Counted from the stretch's first letter, positions 14,714 through 23,520 are shown. The stretch is 28,455 bases of DNA from Intestinibacter sp964449895 (GCA_964449895.1 CAYVBY010000021.1:1-28455); one strand, 5' to 3'. Made by a program: numbers and translations. Notes: generated by a model from the letters alone, not told the origin.

Positions 14714-15397
14714 ATGAAAAAATTGATTTTATCAATCATTTTAGTAATGTCTTTAGCACTTGCTGGATGTAATAATACATCATCAACTAGTGAAGTAAAT
14801 AGTAATTCTAGTTATGAATCTAGTCAAGGAGAAAAAAGTCAAAACATAGAAAGAAAAGAAGTTGATATATCTTCTATGAAAGGAATTATTGAAAATATTT
14901 TAAAATCTATGGATGTTAATCATATAACTTATAATCAGTGTAGAAGTAAAAAATATCTACCACAAGTGACATATTTTATTATAAATAATAATTATTTTAA
15001 TGAATCAAATATTGAGTTAGATTATGAAGAAACTGGACTTTATGTAGCTCTAAATAAAAATATAGTAGATAAATACTTAAAAGCTACTTTTTATAGTTTT
15101 AATGGGGAGATAGTAGATAGTTATTTACATGATATGGATTCTTCATGGACGATGATGGAATATTTATCAGGATATGATGCTTATGGAATATCACCTGCAG
15201 ATGGTGATGGATGGGTTGAAGTAAATATATTAGAAGCTTATGATAATTTAGATGGAACTTATGAAGCCACAGTAGATGCTACAATGATGTATAATATTGG
15301 ATCTGAATATATGGGAAAATATAAAGTTTTTTTAGCTAAAAATGAAGATTTATCATCTAAGTTTGAATATAGAATTACAAATATAATACAAATATAG
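14714..15397 (+). CDS. Predicted lipoprotein of unknown function
   Basis: This is a 227-aa protein from the ATG at 14714. That start has AAAGGAG upstream and gives a clean lipoprotein signal peptide (MKKLILSIILVMSLALAGC) with the lipobox cysteine at 19. A TTG at 14678, also with a Shine-Dalgarno, would bury the signal sequence. After the cysteine comes a Ser/Asn/Glu-rich linker (20-50) and an acidic extracellular domain rich in Tyr, Asp and Asn. It should be anchored on the outer face of the membrane. I recognise no domain. Terminators lie on both sides, so it is probably monocistronic. Confidence 0.75.
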   Translation: MKKLILSIILVMSLALAGCNNTSSTSEVNSNSSYESSQGEKSQNIERKEVDISSMKGIIENILKSMDVNHITYNQCRSKKYLPQVTYFIINNNYFNESNIELDYEETGLYVALNKNIVDKYLKATFYSFNGEIVDSYLHDMDSSWTMMEYLSGYDAYGISPADGDGWVEVNILEAYDNLDGTYEATVDATMMYNIGSEYMGKYKVFLAKNEDLSSKFEYRITNIIQI

Positions 15398-15412
15398 TAA
15401 ATAAAAAGGTGG

Positions 15413-15453
15413 GGTATATGTTAAATATATTTATTTTACATATACCTTATTTT
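15413..15453 (+). terminator. Intrinsic terminator after the lipoprotein gene
   Basis: GGTATATGT (15413-15421) pairs with ACATATACC (15438-15446), followed by TTATTTTTG. Confidence 0.8.
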
Positions 15454-15501
15454 TGTTATAGAATTAATTTGTATTAAATTTTTTTGATTTGAGGTAAAGT
15501 A

Positions 15502-16650
15502 ATGAAAGAAGTAAGTATAAGAAAATGTGAAAGTTACGACTATGAAGTTGTAAAAAAATCCTTTGAAAAATTAATGGATGATATTGGTCCACTTAATAAA
15601 GTTATAAAAAAGGACAGTAAAGTTTTGATAAAACCAAATTTAGTTATAAAAAAATCTCCAGAAGAAGGGGCAACAACTCATCCAATGCTTATAAGAGTTT
15701 TGTGTGAAGAACTACTTAAATTAAACTGTAAAGTAGTAATAGCTGAAAGTCCAGGAGGTCCTTATAATAAAACCATATTAAAGGGATTTTATAATACTTG
15801 TGGAATAGTAGATGCTGTTAAGGATTTGGAGGTTGAATTAAATTATGATACATCTGAAGTCAAGGTTAAAAACGAAAATGCGATATATTTAAAGAATATG
15901 AATATAATTAAACCTGTGACAGAGGTAGATTATATTATAAATTTATGTAAATTAAAAACGCATAAGATGGCAAAATACACAGGTGGAGTAAAAAATTTAT
16001 ATGGAGTAATAGCTGGAGTTGAAAAGGCTGAGATACATTATAGATTTCAAAAAGAAGAATTATTTTGTGAAAATGTACTTTTAGATATATGTGAGTATGT
16101 AAATCCAAGTTTAACTATAATGGATGGAGTTTATGCCATGGAGGGAGAAGGACCTACAGCAGGAGATGTTAGAAAGGTGGGAGTTTTACTTGCATCTCAA
16201 AGTCCCTATGCTATAGATATAGCAGGATGTAAATTAATAAATTTAAATCCTATGAAGGTGGGAACAGTTAGAGGATCTGTAAAGAGAAACCTAATAAAGA
16301 GTGACTTTTCTGATGTCAAATTTATAGGAGATGATTTTAGAAAATTTGTAGTAGAGGATTTTAAAATTCCTGTTACAAGTTCAGATTTTCGACTTTTTTC
16401 TATTAAATTTCCAAAGTTAATAGGCGATATAATAGACAAAGTTGTAACACCAAAACCTGTAGTAAAGGAAGATGAATGCATAAAATGTGGAAAATGTAAA
16501 GTTGCATGTCCTGCAAAAGTAATTGAAATAACAGATACAGGAGCTAAAATAGATTTAAAAAAATGTATTAGATGTTATTGTTGTCACGAGCTTTGTCCTA
16601 ATAAAGCAATTTCTATAAAACAAAATATATTTTTTAAACTTATAAAATAA
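15502..16650 (+). CDS. DUF362-domain protein with two [4Fe-4S] ferredoxin motifs
   Basis: This is a 382-aa protein. The first 300 residues are the DUF362 domain (KVLIKPNLVIKKSPEEGATTHP near 45, ICKLKTHKM-like NLCKLKTHKMAKYTGG near 150, and a MEGEGPTAGD motif near 215). The C-terminus carries two classical cluster motifs, CIKCGKCKVACP and CIRCYCCHELCP, each with a fourth Cys followed by Pro. It is cytosolic with no signal peptide. DUF362-ferredoxin proteins are common in anaerobes and are presumed redox or cluster-linked enzymes of unknown reaction. It stands alone after a terminator and about 140 bp before pyrC. Confidence 0.85.
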   Translation: MKEVSIRKCESYDYEVVKKSFEKLMDDIGPLNKVIKKDSKVLIKPNLVIKKSPEEGATTHPMLIRVLCEELLKLNCKVVIAESPGGPYNKTILKGFYNTCGIVDAVKDLEVELNYDTSEVKVKNENAIYLKNMNIIKPVTEVDYIINLCKLKTHKMAKYTGGVKNLYGVIAGVEKAEIHYRFQKEELFCENVLLDICEYVNPSLTIMDGVYAMEGEGPTAGDVRKVGVLLASQSPYAIDIAGCKLINLNPMKVGTVRGSVKRNLIKSDFSDVKFIGDDFRKFVVEDFKIPVTSSDFRLFSIKFPKLIGDIIDKVVTPKPVVKEDECIKCGKCKVACPAKVIEITDTGAKIDLKKCIRCYCCHELCPNKAISIKQNIFFKLIK

Positions 16651-16747
16651 AGGCTAAAAATATATTTTCAATATATATAACAAAAATTAATTTTGAGTAA
16701 AAAAATATAGCTCTAAGTGATAAAATAAAGATATAAATAATAATAGA

Positions 16748-16774
16748 AAGGAGTAAGTAGTAAAATATTTACTA
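16748..16774 (+). promoter_or_regulatory. Shine-Dalgarno separated from the pyrC start by a hairpin
   Basis: AAGGAG (16748-16753) lies about 35 nt before the pyrC ATG. A perfect 7-bp hairpin, TAGTAAA (16758-16764) with TTTACTA (16768-16774), lies between them. An in-frame TAA at 16783 rules out an earlier start. Folding would bring the Shine-Dalgarno to near-usable distance, so the hairpin may set translation efficiency. Confidence 0.4.
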
Positions 16775-16788
16775 TTTGGATATAAGTT

Positions 16789-18057
16789 ATGATTTTAATA
16801 AAAAACGGAAGAATAATAGACCCACTTTCTAAAAGAGATGAAGTAGTGGATATAGCAATTGAAAATGATAGAGTAAAAAAAATAGGAAAAAATTTACAAG
16901 AATGTGAATTTGATAAGATTATAGATGCGACTGGATGTATAGTAGCTCCAGGTCTTATAGATGTACATGTTCATTTTAGAGATCCAGGATTTACATATAA
17001 AGAAGATATCATAACAGGAGCAAAAGCTGCTGCGAAAGGTGGATTTACAACTGTTGTATGTATGGCAAATACAAGTCCGGTAGTAGATAATGTAGAAACT
17101 TTAAAATACATATTAGATAAGGCAAAAAAATCTGACATAAATGTGATTCAAGCTTCAGCTGTGACTAAAGGCTTAAAAGGAGAAGAACTTGTAGATTTTG
17201 ATGAAATGTTAGCAAATGGTGCAGTAGGATTTACTGATGATGGTATTCCTATAAAAGACGAAAAGTTAATTTATCAAGCTATGAAAAAAGCAGCTGAGTT
17301 AAATGTTCCTATAAGTTTACATGAAGAAGATCCAGGTTTTATAGTAAATGCTGGTATAAATGATGGAGAAGTATCAAAAGCATTAGGATTAGAAGGAGGA
17401 GCAGCTGCTTTAGCTGAAAATGTAATGGTTTCAAGAGATGCTATGATAGCTTTAGAAACTAAGGCAAAAGTAAATATACAACATATAAGTTCTAAAGAAG
17501 CTGTAAAAACAGTTAAATTTATAAAATCTCTAGGTGCAAATGTATTTGCAGAAGCTAGTCCACATCATTTTACATTAAATGAAAATGCAGTATCACAACA
17601 TGGTTCACTTGCTAAAATGAATCCTCCACTTAGAACAGAAGAAGATAGAATGGCAATAATAGAAGGTCTTAAGGATGATACAATAGAAATAATAGCAACT
17701 GACCATGCTCCACATGCAAAAGAAGAAAAGGAAAAAGAACTAACTAAATGTCCAAGTGGTATAACAGGTCTTGAAACTTCTTTAGGTCTTGGAATTACAA
17801 CTTTAGTCAAAAATGGTCATTTAGATTTAATGCATTTATTAGAAAAAATGACTATAAATCCTGCTAAACTTTATAACTTAGATAGAGGATACATAAAAGA
17901 AGGAGGATTTGCAGATATAGTAATATTTAATTTAGATGAAAAATGGGAAGTTAAGGAATTTGCTTCAAAATCTACAAATACTCCATTTATAGGATATACT
18001 TTATATGGAAAAATAAAATATACAATATGTGAAGGAAAAATAGTTTATCAATTATAA
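16789..18057 (+). CDS. pyrC: Dihydroorotase
   Basis: This is a 422-aa amidohydrolase-fold enzyme of the long (class I, Bacillus-type) dihydroorotase family. It catalyses reversible cyclisation of N-carbamoyl-L-aspartate to dihydroorotate in pyrimidine synthesis. Metal and substrate motifs are intact: H60-V-H62-F-R64-D-P-G, a SLHEEDP segment near 180, an NIQHIS segment near 226, and T-D305-H-A-P-H-A. The C-terminus returns to the small beta domain (GGFADIVIFNLDEKWEV). Cytosolic. No other pyr genes lie in the window, so it is separated from the rest of the pathway here. Only a weak GGA sits at normal distance from the start. Confidence 0.95.
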   Translation: MILIKNGRIIDPLSKRDEVVDIAIENDRVKKIGKNLQECEFDKIIDATGCIVAPGLIDVHVHFRDPGFTYKEDIITGAKAAAKGGFTTVVCMANTSPVVDNVETLKYILDKAKKSDINVIQASAVTKGLKGEELVDFDEMLANGAVGFTDDGIPIKDEKLIYQAMKKAAELNVPISLHEEDPGFIVNAGINDGEVSKALGLEGGAAALAENVMVSRDAMIALETKAKVNIQHISSKEAVKTVKFIKSLGANVFAEASPHHFTLNENAVSQHGSLAKMNPPLRTEEDRMAIIEGLKDDTIEIIATDHAPHAKEEKEKELTKCPSGITGLETSLGLGITTLVKNGHLDLMHLLEKMTINPAKLYNLDRGYIKEGGFADIVIFNLDEKWEVKEFASKSTNTPFIGYTLYGKIKYTICEGKIVYQL

Positions 18058-18126
18058 ATTAAAAAATATATAAAAGTATGTTATAATTTATGAAGTATAT
18101 GAAAATTTTATCAGGGGGATTTAAAA

Positions 18127-18447
18127 ATGAAAGGCAAAAAATTTAATGTTTTTATGGAGCATGTAACAATTGATTATCCAACACTTTCAAGATACAGAGA
18201 AATATTAGATGAATATATAAAAAAACATAATTTATGGGATGTAAATACTAGAGAATGTTGGTTATTTGATTTAATTGATTTTAAATTACAAGGAAATGCA
18301 GGTCTTTGTTATAGAAGTATTCGTATGCTAGAAACTCACTGGGAATTTGACAGTGACAATGATGATATAGATTTTTATATAAAAAGACATATGCAAGCAT
18401 TACAAAAGAAGATATTAGATGAAAAAATGTCTGAACAAGCAGAATAA
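18127..18447 (+). CDS. Small uncharacterised protein
   Basis: This is a 106-aa acidic, apparently soluble protein. I do not recognise the family. Visible features are a YPTLSRYREILDEYIKKHNLW segment, a WLFDLIDFKLQGN stretch and a charged helical C-terminus. It has a strong AGGGGG Shine-Dalgarno and its own terminator at 18472. It begins 69 nt after pyrC and could be co-transcribed with it. Confidence 0.65.
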   Translation: MKGKKFNVFMEHVTIDYPTLSRYREILDEYIKKHNLWDVNTRECWLFDLIDFKLQGNAGLCYRSIRMLETHWEFDSDNDDIDFYIKRHMQALQKKILDEKMSEQAE

Positions 18448-18471
18448 AAATAAATATTAAAGTTGAAATGA

Positions 18472-18505
18472 AAAAACTACTAGTTATAATTATCTAGTAG
18501 TTTTT
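18472..18505 (+). terminator. Intrinsic terminator after the 106-aa gene
   Basis: AAAAACTACTAG (18472-18483) pairs perfectly with CTAGTAGTTTTT (18494-18505) around a 10-nt loop, and the T-run continues. Confidence 0.88.
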
Positions 18506-18672
18506 CTATTTTATAAGAAATTCTATTTTTTTTAGAATTATAGATAAATATAAAACAAGAAAAAGTTGTAAATAATATTTTGAAAATTGAAACTATTCCT
18601 AAAATATGCTAAGATTAGATATAATGGGTTAATTGTATGTAATAAACTGAAATTAAAGTTTGGAGTGATTTT

Positions 18673-19725
18673 ATGGAATATATTATGGGGAAGAAATTAC
18701 TAGATATGCCCGTTAATATGAATGTTGTTAAAATGTTATCTACAATAAATGAATATAAGGGGCGTCAGGTTATTTACAAAAAACAGCCAAAAGAAATTAT
18801 AGAAAAATTAACAAATAAAGCTATGTTAGATTTTACAATTGATTCTTGTGATGATGTTTTTTTGAGCGATGTTCATTTAAAAAAGATTTTTTTAAATGAA
18901 TCTAAACCTTCAACTAGAGAAGAAGTAAGTATAGTAGAATTTAGAGATGTATTGAAAATAATAAATAACGCTTATGATGATATGAAAATAAGTTCGCAAA
19001 TGATACTTGAACTTCATGGATATTTACACCGTTTTTCTTTAGTTAAAGGTGGAAGGTATAGAACTGAAGAAAATGATTTTTTGCAAACTGACTTTTTTAG
19101 AGAAGATACATTTAACAATCATGGAATACTAATTAGAAAAAATGTTGAAGAAAGATTCTATACATATATTGAAAATTTATGTATAGAATATGAAAACTTG
19201 ATAGAAAAAAATGAAATTGATACCTTGGTAATTATAGCATGCTTTATAATAGATTTCATATTGATATCACCTTTTCCAGAAGACAATATTAAAATGGCTA
19301 AAATACTTACATTGATTTTGCTTAATAAAAATGGATATAATGTAGGACAATATAGTGCTTTAGGCAAACTTTATAATGAAAAAACACAAGCTTATTATAA
19401 AGGAATGTTTACTAGAAAAAATGATGCAGAAAAGTTTAATTATGGAGTAAATAAATGGCTAGAATATTTTTTGAAATTTATTCAAGATGCGTATGAAGCT
19501 TTAGAAGAAGATTTAAAAATAAATTTAATTAAAAAAGAAAGTAAAACTAAGCGAATTGAAAAAATAATAAATTCAACTTTAGGATATTTTACTAAAGATG
19601 ATATAAGAGCACAATGCCCTGATATACCAGAGCCTACAATAAATAGAGTTTTTAATAATTTAAGAAAAAGTGGCAAAATAGAGGTCATAGCAAAAGGTAG
19701 AAGTGCTAAATGGAAACGAGTATAA
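18673..19725 (+). CDS. Degenerate Fic-domain protein with winged-helix C-terminus
   Basis: This is a 350-aa protein laid out like Fic AMP-transferases. It has an N-terminal helical region, a core with LELHGYLHRFSLVKGGRYRTEEN at about 115-137 (the usual LHxxL...PGxyR element), a Fic-loop helix at about 190-215, and a C-terminal winged helix (about 297-350, FTKDDIRAQCPDIPEPTINRVF). The active-site motif HPFxxGNGR is replaced by S199-P-F-P-E-D-N-I-K. The catalytic His and both loop glycines are gone, and Arg is Lys, so ATP-dependent AMPylation is not expected. It could be a DNA-binding regulator that kept the fold. The TTGGAGTG Shine-Dalgarno is at good spacing. Confidence 0.8.
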   Translation: MEYIMGKKLLDMPVNMNVVKMLSTINEYKGRQVIYKKQPKEIIEKLTNKAMLDFTIDSCDDVFLSDVHLKKIFLNESKPSTREEVSIVEFRDVLKIINNAYDDMKISSQMILELHGYLHRFSLVKGGRYRTEENDFLQTDFFREDTFNNHGILIRKNVEERFYTYIENLCIEYENLIEKNEIDTLVIIACFIIDFILISPFPEDNIKMAKILTLILLNKNGYNVGQYSALGKLYNEKTQAYYKGMFTRKNDAEKFNYGVNKWLEYFLKFIQDAYEALEEDLKINLIKKESKTKRIEKIINSTLGYFTKDDIRAQCPDIPEPTINRVFNNLRKSGKIEVIAKGRSAKWKRV

Positions 19726-19801
19726 AATAAATATGTTTAAGTTTTGGAGTTATATAATTTTTGTAAATTAATATAAATTGTATGAAAATTTGAAAAAATT
19801 A

Positions 19802-19830
19802 TTGCAAATTACTTTAAAGTGTACTAATAT
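19802..19830 (+). promoter_or_regulatory. Candidate promoter of the his operon
   Basis: A -35 TTGCAA (19802-19807), a 17-bp spacer and a -10 TAATAT (19825-19830) lie about 85 nt before the leader peptide. The boxes are not perfect and the surrounding AT content makes chance matches likely. Confidence 0.45.
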
Positions 19831-19915
19831 TTATATTATCAAGATGATATTAGAAAAATATGTAAAAAAATGTAGAAATATAATTATAAAATAACTAAAA
19901 TGGAGGAATGGGAAG

Positions 19916-19993
19916 ATGATGTATTTAGATAATAGACAATTTAATAGATTTGCATTAAGAAAACTAAACCATCATCACCATCATAGGTTTTAG
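19916..19993 (+). CDS. hisL: his operon leader peptide
   Basis: This is a 25-codon ORF ending in five consecutive His codons (19970-19984), then Arg-Phe and TAG. GGAGG (19902-19906) lies 9 nt before the first ATG. A run of five His in a peptide directly before a hairpin series and the his genes is the signature of a his leader: ribosomes stall at these codons when charged tRNA-His is scarce. It is too short for standard gene calling. Confidence 0.9.
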   Translation: MMYLDNRQFNRFALRKLNHHHHHRF

Positions 19994-20120
19994 GGATTGT
20001 AATTATGAAATAGTTCATAGATGCAAGCCCTATTTGTGATAAGCGAAAGGCTTGAATCTATGATGGTATAGAGAGAATCACTAGACCATGTAGGTAAAAG
20101 CCTACATGGTTTTTTATTTT
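19978..20120 (+). promoter_or_regulatory. his operon transcription attenuator (competing hairpins)
   Basis: CCATCATAG (19978-19986, over the last His codons) pairs perfectly with CTATGATGG (20058-20066). Alternatively 20016-20029 pairs with 20049-20062, and ATGGTATAG (20063-20071) pairs with CTAGACCAT (20081-20089, one mismatch) as antiterminator. The last blocks the terminator ACCATGTAGG (20085-20094) with CCTACATGGT (20101-20110) plus T-run. Ribosome stalling on His codons would mask 19978-19986, favour the antiterminator and allow his expression. I see no T-box consensus. Confidence 0.85.
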
Positions 20121-20189
20121 AAATAATAAATAACGAATGACAAAAATCTACATGTTTTTAATTTCTTAGAGAGGAAAAGGGTGGTTATA

Positions 20190-21137
20190 ATGAAATTTTT
20201 AAGAATTCAAGATGAATTAAATTTTGCTAAGAAGAGATATGAGTTAACAAAAAAAATAGAAACATCTTTTGTAGATGCTGGATTTATAGAAATTGAGCCA
20301 GCTATGTTTCAAGAATATGATGAAGTTACTTTTATGGATAAAAATATATTAACTAAGTCTATGGTAAAGGTTGTAAGTAATAAGGTCATGGTTTTAAGAC
20401 CTGATATAACTATAAGTCTTATGAAAAGTTTAGTACCTAGATGGGAAGAAAATTTAAGCTTGAAGTTATTTTATCAATCCACTATTTATAGAAATAAAAA
20501 AAATAGTGATGGAATAGAAGAATGTGTTCAATTTGGTTGTGAATATATGGGAGAACCTTCAATAGATGCAGATAGAGATATTGTAAATTTAGCGTTTAAT
20601 ATATTTAGAAAGTTTACAGATAAATTTTTACTTGAAATAGGTAGTGGTGATTATATCGATGGATTTGTAGAAGAACTTAATTTAAGCAAATCTAAAGAAA
20701 AGGAATTTAAAAAACTATTATATAGAAAAAATAAACCTGAATTAAAGGCTTTTACTGAAAGTTTAGATATAAAAGATGAACTTAAAGAATTAATGTTAAA
20801 TATCCTTAGTATAAGAGGTAGTTTAGAAGAGGTATTAGAAAAAGCAAACAAATATTTCTTAAATGATAGAATGAAAAAAGGTTTAAAACAACTTAATATA
20901 GTAAGTGAGTTAATATCTAAAGAGGATTTAGATAGATATACTTTATTTGATTTATCAATGGTATCAAAACTTGATTATTATGATGGAATTATGTTAAAAG
21001 GTTATTTTGCAAATTTATATAAGGAAATATTAAGTGGTGGTAGATATGACGGTTTAACTGAAAACTTTGGCCAAAAGGTTCCTGCGATAGGATTTACAAT
21101 TTATTTCGATACACTTATGGAAGCTATTAACGGATAG
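20190..21137 (+). CDS. hisZ: ATP phosphoribosyltransferase regulatory subunit HisZ
   Basis: This is a 315-aa HisRS-like paralog without aminoacylation function. It is required together with short-form HisG for the first step of histidine synthesis (ATP + PRPP to phosphoribosyl-ATP) and for feedback by histidine. Class II synthetase-like motifs are visible: FVDAGFIEIEPAMFQ near 28, a motif-2-like FYQSTIYRNKK near 100, and the C-terminal GGRYDGLTENFGQKVPAIGF. I chose the ATG at 20190 with GGGTGG at about 5 nt over the GTG at 20181 inside that Shine-Dalgarno. It is the first gene of the operon, 80 nt after the attenuator terminator, and its stop overlaps the hisG Shine-Dalgarno. Confidence 0.92.
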   Translation: MKFLRIQDELNFAKKRYELTKKIETSFVDAGFIEIEPAMFQEYDEVTFMDKNILTKSMVKVVSNKVMVLRPDITISLMKSLVPRWEENLSLKLFYQSTIYRNKKNSDGIEECVQFGCEYMGEPSIDADRDIVNLAFNIFRKFTDKFLLEIGSGDYIDGFVEELNLSKSKEKEFKKLLYRKNKPELKAFTESLDIKDELKELMLNILSIRGSLEEVLEKANKYFLNDRMKKGLKQLNIVSELISKEDLDRYTLFDLSMVSKLDYYDGIMLKGYFANLYKEILSGGRYDGLTENFGQKVPAIGFTIYFDTLMEAING

Positions 21138-21149
21138 GAGATGAAAAAC

Positions 21150-21800
21150 ATGGAGAATATAACGATAGCAATAGCAAAGGGAAGAATTGAAAAGGATATA
21201 TATAGAAGATTACAAAGTTTAAATATGGAAAAATGGATAGATAAAGAATCTAGAAAGCTTGTATTTAAAGATGAAGATAATAATATAACATATATACATG
21301 TTAAACCAAGTGATGTTGTAACTTATGTAGAAGAAGGAGTTGCAGATTTGGGGATTGTTGGAAAAGATACTATCCTTGAAAATGAAAATGAAAGTGAAGT
21401 TTATGAACTTTATGACTTAGGATTTGGAAAATGTAAATTTTCAGTGGCAGGTCTTTTAGGGAAAAAAGAAAAATACTTAACTTCTGAAAATTTAAAAGTT
21501 GCTACAAAATATCCTGTTATAGCAAAACAATTTTTTAAATCAAGAGGACAAAAGATAGATATAATTAAATTAAATGGATCAGTTGAACTTGGACCTATAG
21601 TTGGTTTATCAGATGTAATAGTTGATTTAGTTGAAACTGGAAATACAATTAAAGCAAATGGTCTTGAAGTTTATGAAGATTTATTTGATATAAGTGCTAG
21701 AATAATAGCAAACAGAGTAAGCTATAAATTTAACTACAATAGAATTCAAAAGATAATAGATTTATTTGATTCAACAGTTAAAGAAAGTGACTATAAATAA
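21150..21800 (+). CDS. hisG: ATP phosphoribosyltransferase catalytic subunit, short form
   Basis: This is a 217-aa protein, the short HisG lacking the C-terminal regulatory domain, which explains the neighbouring hisZ. It forms phosphoribosyl-ATP from ATP and PRPP. Motifs include the N-terminal ITIAIAKGR, VADLGIVGKDTI near 70, and the PRPP loop ISDVIVDLVETGNTIKANGL-like segment (LSDVIVDLVETGNTIKANGL) near 155. The ATG at 21141 abuts AGGAG with no spacer, so the ATG at 21150 (9 nt spacing) is the better start. It is translationally close to hisZ. Confidence 0.95.
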   Translation: MENITIAIAKGRIEKDIYRRLQSLNMEKWIDKESRKLVFKDEDNNITYIHVKPSDVVTYVEEGVADLGIVGKDTILENENESEVYELYDLGFGKCKFSVAGLLGKKEKYLTSENLKVATKYPVIAKQFFKSRGQKIDIIKLNGSVELGPIVGLSDVIVDLVETGNTIKANGLEVYEDLFDISARIIANRVSYKFNYNRIQKIIDLFDSTVKESDYK

Positions 21801-21836
21801 AAAATTAAAGTAATTATAGATTTGGAGTGAATGTTT

Positions 21837-22868
21837 ATGAATAGAGAAAAGGAAAGTATAAGAAATTTAAAACCTTATGTTGTAAATCCAACAGTTTGTT
21901 CTGTTAAATTAGATGCAAATGAAGGTAGTAAAGAGCTTTATTTAGATTTATTAAAAGAACTTGGAAATAGTGATTTGACATTAAATTTTTATCCAGATGA
22001 TAATTATACAAATTTAAAAAGAGCTATAAATAATTATGTTGGATATGGGCCAAAGAATATAACAGTTGGAAATGGTTCAAGTGAATTACTTGATTTATGT
22101 GTAAAAACTTTTGTAGATAAGGATGAATTAATTTTAAGTTTAGATCCAACTTTTAGTATGTATTCAATTTATGCTCAAGTATTTAGTGCAAAATACATAG
22201 GAGCAAAGGCTGAGGAAGATTTTTGTTTAAATGTAGACAGTATAATAGATGAAATAAAAACAAATAATCCTAAATTAGTTATACTTTGTAATCCAAACAA
22301 TCCAACAGGTACAGTACTTACTAAAGATGAAGTTAGAAAAATAGTAAAAAGTACAGATGCATTAATAGCTTTAGATGAAGCTTATATGGAATTTAGTGAT
22401 GAATCTTTACTTGATGAGGTTATGGATTATGATAATTTACTTATAGTAAAAACTTTATCAAAGGCATTTTCTCTAGCAGGTATAAGAACAGGATATATAG
22501 TAGCTAATGAAAATATAATAAATTCAATAGAAAAAGTTAGAGCTCCATATAATCTAAATTCTTTATCTGATTACATAGCAACTAAGGCTTTAGAACAAAA
22601 TGATAAAATGAAAAATTATATAAAAGTTGTAAAACAAGAAAGAGAAAATATCTATAATACTTTAATAAATTTAGGAGTTAAAGCTTATAAATCTGGAGCA
22701 AATTTTGTATTTTTCAAAAGTGATATAGAAAACTTACAAAATAAACTTGTAGAAAAAGATGTACTTATAAGAAAATTCAGTGGAAATTTAGAAGGATGTT
22801 ACAGGGTTTCTGTGGGAACAGTTGAAGAAAATAAGAAATTTTTAGAAGCATTTAAAGAAATTTTATAA
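21837..22868 (+). CDS. hisC: Histidinol-phosphate aminotransferase
   Basis: This is a 343-aa PLP enzyme (fold type I) that transaminates imidazole-acetol phosphate to histidinol phosphate with glutamate. KLDANEGS near the start, CNPNNPTGT near 155, DEAYMEF near 182 and the Schiff-base lysine in TLSK209AFSLAGIRTGY are intact. The ATG at 21837 is 9 nt from GGAG, whereas the ATG at 21831 is 3 nt away, so the former is preferred. It directly follows hisG; the hisD usually found near this position in many operons is absent. Confidence 0.95.
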   Translation: MNREKESIRNLKPYVVNPTVCSVKLDANEGSKELYLDLLKELGNSDLTLNFYPDDNYTNLKRAINNYVGYGPKNITVGNGSSELLDLCVKTFVDKDELILSLDPTFSMYSIYAQVFSAKYIGAKAEEDFCLNVDSIIDEIKTNNPKLVILCNPNNPTGTVLTKDEVRKIVKSTDALIALDEAYMEFSDESLLDEVMDYDNLLIVKTLSKAFSLAGIRTGYIVANENIINSIEKVRAPYNLNSLSDYIATKALEQNDKMKNYIKVVKQERENIYNTLINLGVKAYKSGANFVFFKSDIENLQNKLVEKDVLIRKFSGNLEGCYRVSVGTVEENKKFLEAFKEIL

Positions 22869-22941
22869 TTTATATAGTTTAAATATTGATTTAGATGTAA
22901 GTTTTAATAATTAAATTAATATTTAATAGAGGGTGGATGAT

Positions 22942-23520
22942 ATGAGATTTTATAAAATAGAAAGAAATACTTTAGAAACTCAAATTCAAGTTGAGATAAA
23001 CTTAGATGGAACAGGAAAGGCTGATATAGATACTGGTGTAGGTTTTTTTGATCATATGCTAACTCTTATGGCTTTTCATGGAAAATTTGATATGAAGGTA
23101 AAATGTAAAGGTGATACTTATGTGGATGATCATCATACTATAGAAGATATAGGAATAGCTTTAGGAGAATGTGTAAAACAAGCACTTGGTGATAAAAAAG
23201 GAATTAGAAGATATTCAACAATATTTATACCAATGGATGAATCTTTAGCTCAAACAAGTATAGATGTAAGTAATAGAGCTTATTTAGTGTTTAATGCAAG
23301 TTTTACAGATGAAAGAGTAGGAAATATGACAACTCAAATGGTCAAGGAATTTTTTAGAGCTTTTGTAAATGAATCTAGAGTTACATTACATATAAATTTA
23401 TTATATGGTGAAAACGATCATCATAAAATAGAAGCAATATTTAAATCTTTTGCAAGAGCATTAAAAGAAGCAATAGAAGTAATTTCTAATGAAGTTGCTT
23501 CATCAAAGGGGGTATTATAA
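22942..23520 (+). CDS. hisB: Imidazoleglycerol-phosphate dehydratase
   Basis: This is a 192-aa monofunctional enzyme that dehydrates imidazole glycerol phosphate to imidazole-acetol phosphate. The metal-binding motifs are present as FFDHMLTLMAFHG, DDHHTIEDIGIALG and NDHHKIEAIFKSFARAL. There is no N-terminal phosphatase domain, unlike the bifunctional enterobacterial HisB, so a separate histidinol phosphatase is required. The ATG at 22942 is preferred, since the GTG at 22933 lies inside the AGAGGGTGG Shine-Dalgarno. Its stop is adjacent to the hisH start, indicating coupling. Confidence 0.95.
   Translation: MRFYKIERNTLETQIQVEINLDGTGKADIDTGVGFFDHMLTLMAFHGKFDMKVKCKGDTYVDDHHTIEDIGIALGECVKQALGDKKGIRRYSTIFIPMDESLAQTSIDVSNRAYLVFNASFTDERVGNMTTQMVKEFFRAFVNESRVTLHINLLYGENDHHKIEAIFKSFARALKEAIEVISNEVASSKGVL

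Noticed and set aside
14365..14739. 124-codon reverse-strand ORF opposite the histidine-rich tail
   Set aside because: It is a shadow of the CAT/CAC repeat. It lacks a credible product and overlaps two real genes.
20016..20110. T-box riboswitch in the his leader
   Set aside because: No AGGGUGG-type antiterminator bulge sequence is present, and a leader peptide with five His codons explains the control.
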